40,605 nucleotides of DNA from positions 1 through 40,605 of the forward strand of contig JAKASW010000006.1 in NCBI GenBank assembly GCA_021818875.1, given 5' to 3'. Position numbers and translations under genes: made by a program. This DNA comes from Bacteroidota bacterium. GTDB lineage: Bacteria > Bacteroidota > Ignavibacteria > Kryptoniales > JAKASW01. The notes under the pieces are model-generated. The model was not told where the DNA came from and did no database searches. It worked only from the letters and a program-made list of their open reading frames with translations. This document shows, one piece after another, positions 36,689 to 40,605 of this stretch (its first letter is position 1; the number at the start of each line of letters is the position of its first letter).

Positions 36689-37047
36689 TGAACACTCCTC
36701 GATGCAAGCGTGATGGTATCGTTCCGCCGTGCCAGCCCCGTGTCAGGCACCGGGGTAAACTCGCTGGCATCCAGCTTCTGGATTCCGGCTTGAAACCTAC
36801 CGGGACATGTTTCGCTGCAATGACGCCGCAGGCGGCGGCGAATATAACTCTGAGTGATTACCAAAAGATCGACAATGCTTGCCTTCATCCGCATTCGCAG
36901 GATATGCGTACATCCACAAGTCAGGCTCGCCATACGCTGATAATCCTACAGTCTCATCATAAAGACTACGCGCCTACTAAACGGGTCAGGTCATATTTGA
37001 AACAAAAGGGGGACAGGCAGGATTCCCCGTCCCCCGTTGATTTGGGA
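36689..37047. other. Intergenic stretch with decayed dispersed palindromes and terminator
   Basis: No supported gene; the 97-residue minus ORF here is repeat DNA. Two palindromes are visible: CCCCG...CGGGG around 36736-36755 and ATCCAG-CTT-CTGGAT at 36769-36783. They are followed by CTGGATTCCGG- and CAATGACG-like words that recall the dispersed 'CTGGATTCCCG...GGAATGACG' repeats found in many environmental genomes. A rho-independent terminator lies at the right end. Confidence 0.4.
37000..37035 (-). terminator. Rho-independent terminator of the large repeat-protein gene
   Basis: On the minus strand, about 12 nt after the stop of the repeat-protein gene, GGGGGAC (37035-37029) pairs with GTCCCCC (37014-37008) around a 14-nt loop, followed by TTTTGTTT. 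A 7-bp GC-rich stem with a T-run is a convincing intrinsic terminator, although the stem could also have come from a dispersed repeat. Confidence 0.65.
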
Positions 37048-40000
37048 CTATTTAAGGAAGAGCATCTTGCGGGTCGCGGCGAAATTTCCTGCTCTGATGA
37101 CATAGAAGTAAATACCGCTTGCAAAACGATCTGCGTTGAAGTTCACGACGTGGTACCCGGCACTTTGCGGCTCGCTCACGAGGGAAGCGACTTTCTGGCC
37201 CAGGACGTTGTACACATTCAGTTGTACATACTCGACCTTCGGAAGAGCATACTGGATAACCGTAGTTGGATTGAAAGGATTTGGATAGTTTTGAGAGAGC
37301 GTGAATTCTCTCGGAATTTCGTTAGGCTCGCCAACGATCGCATCTAACCCGGTACCCGTAGTGAACGCTACGGGCTTAGCATAACCGCTGGTCCCCACAG
37401 TGCTCGTGGCACTCACATGCCAGTAATACTTCGTTGATGTACTGAGTGGAACAGACAGATGCAAAGACGTATCCGGAGCCGTCACAGTGGTGTCAAAAAC
37501 AACATCCTGTATCTTGAACGCAGTGGCCGAGTCGCCAGATGTGTAGACGGAAGAATCGGTGGCAACCTGAAATTCGTACTTAGTGGCTCCCGTCACCGGA
37601 CTCCACTCGAAAGTCGCCAAACGTGGCACGCTGGTCGTGTTCGTCGCCGGCGAGACAAGAGTGGGCACTGCAGGTAACGCTGATGTACTTCCGAGCACGA
37701 AATCATGAAACGAAGTGAACCCATTTCCGGTCACTGTGCCGGCGCTCAAGGTACCTGTCGTGCCGCCGGAATTATTCGCGGATGTCCATGCTCCACCATG
37801 AGTGCCCTCTACCACAGTAACTTCAGTCAGATTGTTTACGGAATCGTCCTGTCCCCATGAAAGGGTTACATCACCTGTCAATGCTTTGATCCCGGCAGCG
37901 GGTGTAATCGTGAAGTACCTTGTTTTCGAAATGCTCTCGACACCGGCGGGAAGGATCGAGCCTCCGGGATTAGCATCAGTCTGCAAGGCGGTTATGGTAC
38001 CCGATCCCGTTATTGCAGTCGCGTTCAGTGTCAGGGGACGGTATGCTGTGGCGGATCCGATTGGGAAAGTCTGGGAGCCCGTTGTCGAATAGGTCAATGC
38101 CAAAGGACCATCAACGTAGCTGGAGTCACTCGCTCCAGAAATATTTCCAGTGCCACTCAGCATCAAAATATTCGTCGTGTCTGTAGATACCTTACCGTTT
38201 GTCAGTGTAAGGGTTGTATTGTTGTTGAAAGTTCTGGGCGCACCGAGGACTACACCCGCCGCATTGTTGATTGCCACATCGAGCGTCAAATATGTGAACC
38301 CGAAAGTGCTATCAGTTCCCGACCAACTTTGAGAACTTGAACCATCAAGATTAATTGTCAACGACCCGCTTGTGGCGCTGTTCGTCATTATAATACCGCC
38401 GTCCTGAATCACGTTCCCTTTGAGATTAATGATCCCGGTTCCGTACGGCTTGGTGTTTGACTGAGTCCCGTATAACAACTGGCTGCCGCTTCCTATTACC
38501 AGGTTCCCATTAATATTATAAGTCGCAGTTCCGGTAAATGTACCCTGATTCGCAAAGAGACTCAACTTATTAACAGGGTAGTTGCCCGAAAGAACTACAT
38601 TGCCTCCGATATTCCAGGTGCAACTCGCAGTAACCATATTGCTCGCCGCGTTAACAGGGTCGGAGACAGCTACGATCGATGCCAATTTAGTAGTCAGGTT
38701 CACATTACCCTTGACTGTAATTGTTCGCTGCACGCTGGAATCAGCTACATCAACACCTCTGACAACATTATTTCCACTGGTCCCCGCTCCATTTACCGTT
38801 AAGTCGCCGTTCACAGTTAGGTTTCCGTTAACCGCCCCACTAAGCGGACCGGTCGCTACTGTAGAATAGGTTAAGTTACCATAGGGGTATGCCGCACTGA
38901 TCGGAGAAGGTCCATCGTAAACAACAGTACTAGTTGTTGCAGCAGACCATGAGGCCGCAGGCATGGTTCCACTATTTGTTTTCATAGTAACGAGCACTGC
39001 GCCGGCGTCCAAGGTCAAGCTTGCGCAAGTATCTCCATTCGCGCAGGTCACTGAGTCAGCTCCTAAGATCTCTACGTTGTCGGAACTTGTTGGGACGACG
39101 CTTCCCTGCCATGTCGACGTCGAGCTCCAAGCACCGCCACCGGTACCGTTGCTCTTTACGACAGGAGACGCAAACCCGAGGACAAAATCGTTAAATGAAG
39201 TGAAGCCATTTCCGGTCACTGTGCCAGCACTCAAGGTGCCCGTCGTGCCGCCGGAATTGTCTGCGGTTGTCCATGCTCCACCATGCGTTCCTTCTACCAC
39301 CGTGACACCGCTTAAATCGTTAACAGCATCATCTGATCCCCAGGAAAGGGTCACATTACCTGTCAATGCCGTAATTCCCGCGGCGGGTTTTACTGTGAAG
39401 TATCTCACTTTCGAGATGCTCTCGACACCGGCAGGGAGACTTGTGCTTCCCGGATTGGCATCGGTCTGCATAGCAGTTATAGTACCCGACCCTGCTATCG
39501 CAGTAGCATTTAATGTCAACGGACGATAAGCTGTCGCGGATCCGATTGGAAAAATCTGTGAGCCCGTATCCGAATACGTCAATGCCAGCGGACCATCAAC
39601 ATAGCTCGAAGCGGTGGCTCCAGAAATACTGCCTGTCCCGCTTACTGTCAAGATATTCGTCGTGTCTGTCGATAGCTTTCCTTTTGTCAGCATAAGGCTT
39701 GTGTTATTGTTGAAAACTATCGGTGCATCTAAGATTACACCAGCCGCATTGTTGATTCCAACATTAAGTTTCAAAGACGATATCGCAAATCCAGCTCCCC
39801 CGGACCAACCCTGAGAGGTTGAACCCACAAAATTCACTTGTAACGATCCTGTTTTCTCTGACGGGATAGAAATCGGGCCATCCTGCACAAAGTTTCCTTT
39901 GAGATTGATAATCCCTGTTGATAGATTCGCGTTTGCTTGACTACCGAACAAAATGGTGCTGCTGTTTCCTATGTTTAGGTCTCCACTTATGTTAAAGGTA

Positions 40001-40605
40001 GCCGTTCCGGAAAAAACTCCCGTATTCGCAAAGAGCACGAATTTATTACTTGCTGCGCCGCCTGTTAGATTTACGTTGCCACCGATATTCCATGTGCAAC
40101 TGGCGGGAATTGTGTCGGCGGCATTGTTCAAGGGGTCACAAACACCAACGATGGTTGATATCGGAGTGGTTAAGTTTACATTCCCCATAATAGTGATTAT
40201 TCGTTGCACACTCGAATCAACTACATCAACACCTCTTACGGCATTATTGCCGCCGGTCCCTACTCCATTTACTGTCAAATCTCCCTTTACAACCAGATCG
40301 CCGCTAACTGCTCCGCTGGTTCCACCAGGTGCCACAGTTGAGTAAGTCAGATTCCCATATGGATAAGCTGCATTGATCGGAGAAGGACCATGATATACAA
40401 CTGTACTGGTCGTTGCCGCCGTCCACGCAGTGGCTGGCATAGTCCCACCGTTCGTCTTGGTAGTGGTAAGAACTGCACCGGCGTCCAACGTTACGCTTGC
40501 GCAGGTATCTCCGTTCGCGCAAGTCACCGAGTCAGTTCCCAAAATCTCCACGCTGTCGGAACTTGTCGGTACAACACCGCCTGCCCATGTCGACGCGGAA
40601 CTCCA
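37048..40605 (-). CDS. Giant secreted repeat protein with Fn3-like domain and T9SS sorting domain, 5' end outside window
   Basis: The track starts this ORF at GTG 40551, but the frame is open to base 40605 and codes the same repeat sequence (TWAGGVVPTSSDS), so the gene continues beyond the window (at least 1185 residues). It holds two long tandem repeats of 492 residues. Each opens with STW(Q/A)G..VPTSSDNVEILG and CANGDTCASLTLDAG, and has beta-strand-rich GNVNLTT and LKGN motifs and IFPIGSATAYRPLTLNA. After them come a fibronectin-III-like domain (about residues 970-1075, SPATNTTSVPRLATFEW) and a T9SS domain (NYPNPFNPTTVIQYALPK...MLFLK). The low-aromatic, Thr/Gly/Asn-rich strand repeats suggest a surface adhesin or fibre. 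No catalytic motif is seen. Confidence 0.85.
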   Translation of the reverse strand, partial: WSSASTWAGGVVPTSSDSVEILGTDSVTCANGDTCASVTLDAGAVLTTTKTNGGTMPATAWTAATTSTVVYHGPSPINAAYPYGNLTYSTVAPGGTSGAVSGDLVVKGDLTVNGVGTGGNNAVRGVDVVDSSVQRIITIMGNVNLTTPISTIVGVCDPLNNAADTIPASCTWNIGGNVNLTGGAASNKFVLFANTGVFSGTATFNISGDLNIGNSSTILFGSQANANLSTGIINLKGNFVQDGPISIPSEKTGSLQVNFVGSTSQGWSGGAGFAISSLKLNVGINNAAGVILDAPIVFNNNTSLMLTKGKLSTDTTNILTVSGTGSISGATASSYVDGPLALTYSDTGSQIFPIGSATAYRPLTLNATAIAGSGTITAMQTDANPGSTSLPAGVESISKVRYFTVKPAAGITALTGNVTLSWGSDDAVNDLSGVTVVEGTHGGAWTTADNSGGTTGTLSAGTVTGNGFTSFNDFVLGFASPVVKSNGTGGGAWSSTSTWQGSVVPTSSDNVEILGADSVTCANGDTCASLTLDAGAVLVTMKTNSGTMPAASWSAATTSTVVYDGPSPISAAYPYGNLTYSTVATGPLSGAVNGNLTVNGDLTVNGAGTSGNNVVRGVDVADSSVQRTITVKGNVNLTTKLASIVAVSDPVNAASNMVTASCTWNIGGNVVLSGNYPVNKLSLFANQGTFTGTATYNINGNLVIGSGSQLLYGTQSNTKPYGTGIINLKGNVIQDGGIIMTNSATSGSLTINLDGSSSQSWSGTDSTFGFTYLTLDVAINNAAGVVLGAPRTFNNNTTLTLTNGKVSTDTTNILMLSGTGNISGASDSSYVDGPLALTYSTTGSQTFPIGSATAYRPLTLNATAITGSGTITALQTDANPGGSILPAGVESISKTRYFTITPAAGIKALTGDVTLSWGQDDSVNNLTEVTVVEGTHGGAWTSANNSGGTTGTLSAGTVTGNGFTSFHDFVLGSTSALPAVPTLVSPATNTTSVPRLATFEWSPVTGATKYEFQVATDSSVYTSGDSATAFKIQDVVFDTTVTAPDTSLHLSVPLSTSTKYYWHVSATSTVGTSGYAKPVAFTTGTGLDAIVGEPNEIPREFTLSQNYPNPFNPTTVIQYALPKVEYVQLNVYNVLGQKVASLVSEPQSAGYHVVNFNADRFASGIYFYVIRAGNFAATRKMLFLK
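37690..40605 (-). repeat. Tandem 1476-nt coding repeats within the giant T9SS protein
   Basis: Equivalent points are exactly 1476 nt apart: the Val codon of VEILG ends at 40551 and 39075, and the SSxSTW start region at 40605 corresponds to 39129. The length is a multiple of three (492 codons), so unit loss or gain keeps the frame. Two copies are visible, the distal one cut by the window edge. Copies differ by scattered substitutions, more at third positions by eye, which suggests selection on the protein after duplication. Confidence 0.85.

Noticed and set aside
36640-36933. 97-residue minus ORF as a gene
   Set aside because: It is made of dispersed-repeat-like DNA and overlaps the start region of the GxGYxYP gene.
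38963-39529. 188-residue plus-strand ORF (and similar ones at 39953-40345 and 38582-38869)
   Set aside because: Antisense of the Thr/Gly-rich tandem repeats; the repeat composition leaves the opposite frame open by chance.
1-40605. CRISPR arrays, tRNA or rRNA genes, transposases, prophage genes
   Set aside because: No regularly spaced short repeats, cloverleaf-type sequences, rRNA stretches or transposase/integrase motifs were seen on either strand.

Overview
The window reads as a carbohydrate-utilisation region of a Bacteroidota/Ignavibacteriota-type bacterium. The evidence for that lineage is three secreted proteins ending in a Type IX secretion (T9SS) sorting domain of the 'NYPNPFNPST' kind, a TonB-dependent receptor with an N-terminal carboxypeptidase-regulatory-like domain, and Tat-exported hydrolases. 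The exact phylum is my inference. Every gene I can support lies on the minus strand, so the region is described below in transcription order, from high to low coordinates.

Surface and secreted block (40605-24954): a very large secreted protein made of 492-residue tandem repeats (5' end outside the window) and its terminator; a GxGYxYP-family T9SS protein; a TonB-dependent receptor; a beta-helix-like T9SS protein; a Tat-exported GH2 enzyme; and a Tat-exported Cys-type sulfatase. Next to the sulfatase is its probable activator, a radical-SAM sulfatase maturase (24919-23639). This resembles a polysaccharide-utilisation locus for a sulfated glycan, without a SusD.

Central block (23587-15916): a mannitol-1-phosphate-dehydrogenase-like enzyme, a lipoyl E2, a fused alpha/beta E1 2-oxoacid-dehydrogenase-type protein, an L-sorbose-1-phosphate-reductase-like Zn dehydrogenase, and a transaldolase. 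No E3 is present, and the substrate of this set is unclear.

Decaying block (15704-12558): a GH92 alpha-mannosidase broken by a single in-frame TAA, followed by a truncated, frameshifted FucP/GluP-type sugar permease.

Catabolic block (12365-1): SerA/SlcC-like 2-hydroxyacid dehydrogenase, aldehyde dehydrogenase, L-fucose-isomerase-like protein, PFK-A family sugar-phosphate kinase, aldose 1-epimerase, Cgl0159-type aldolase-like barrel, Na+/solute symporter, a split UxaA/SuyAB-type small+large lyase pair, and the N-terminal part of an Ldh_2/ComC-type dehydrogenase. Read as a pathway, this gives: mutarotase, isomerase, kinase, aldolase, aldehyde dehydrogenase, two stereochemically different hydroxyacid dehydrogenases, and a SuyAB-like lyase. 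That order matches step for step what would be needed to take a sulfosugar such as sulfoquinovose to DHAP plus sulfolactaldehyde, sulfolactate, and finally pyruvate plus sulfite. This is my main hypothesis. It depends on whether the split lyase is a sulfolactate sulfo-lyase or a sugar-acid dehydratase, which the sequence alone does not settle.

Intergenic stretches contain decayed coding fragments, short palindromes and phrase-like dispersed repeats. A pair of near-identical palindromes upstream of the Ldh_2-like gene looks like an operator pair.
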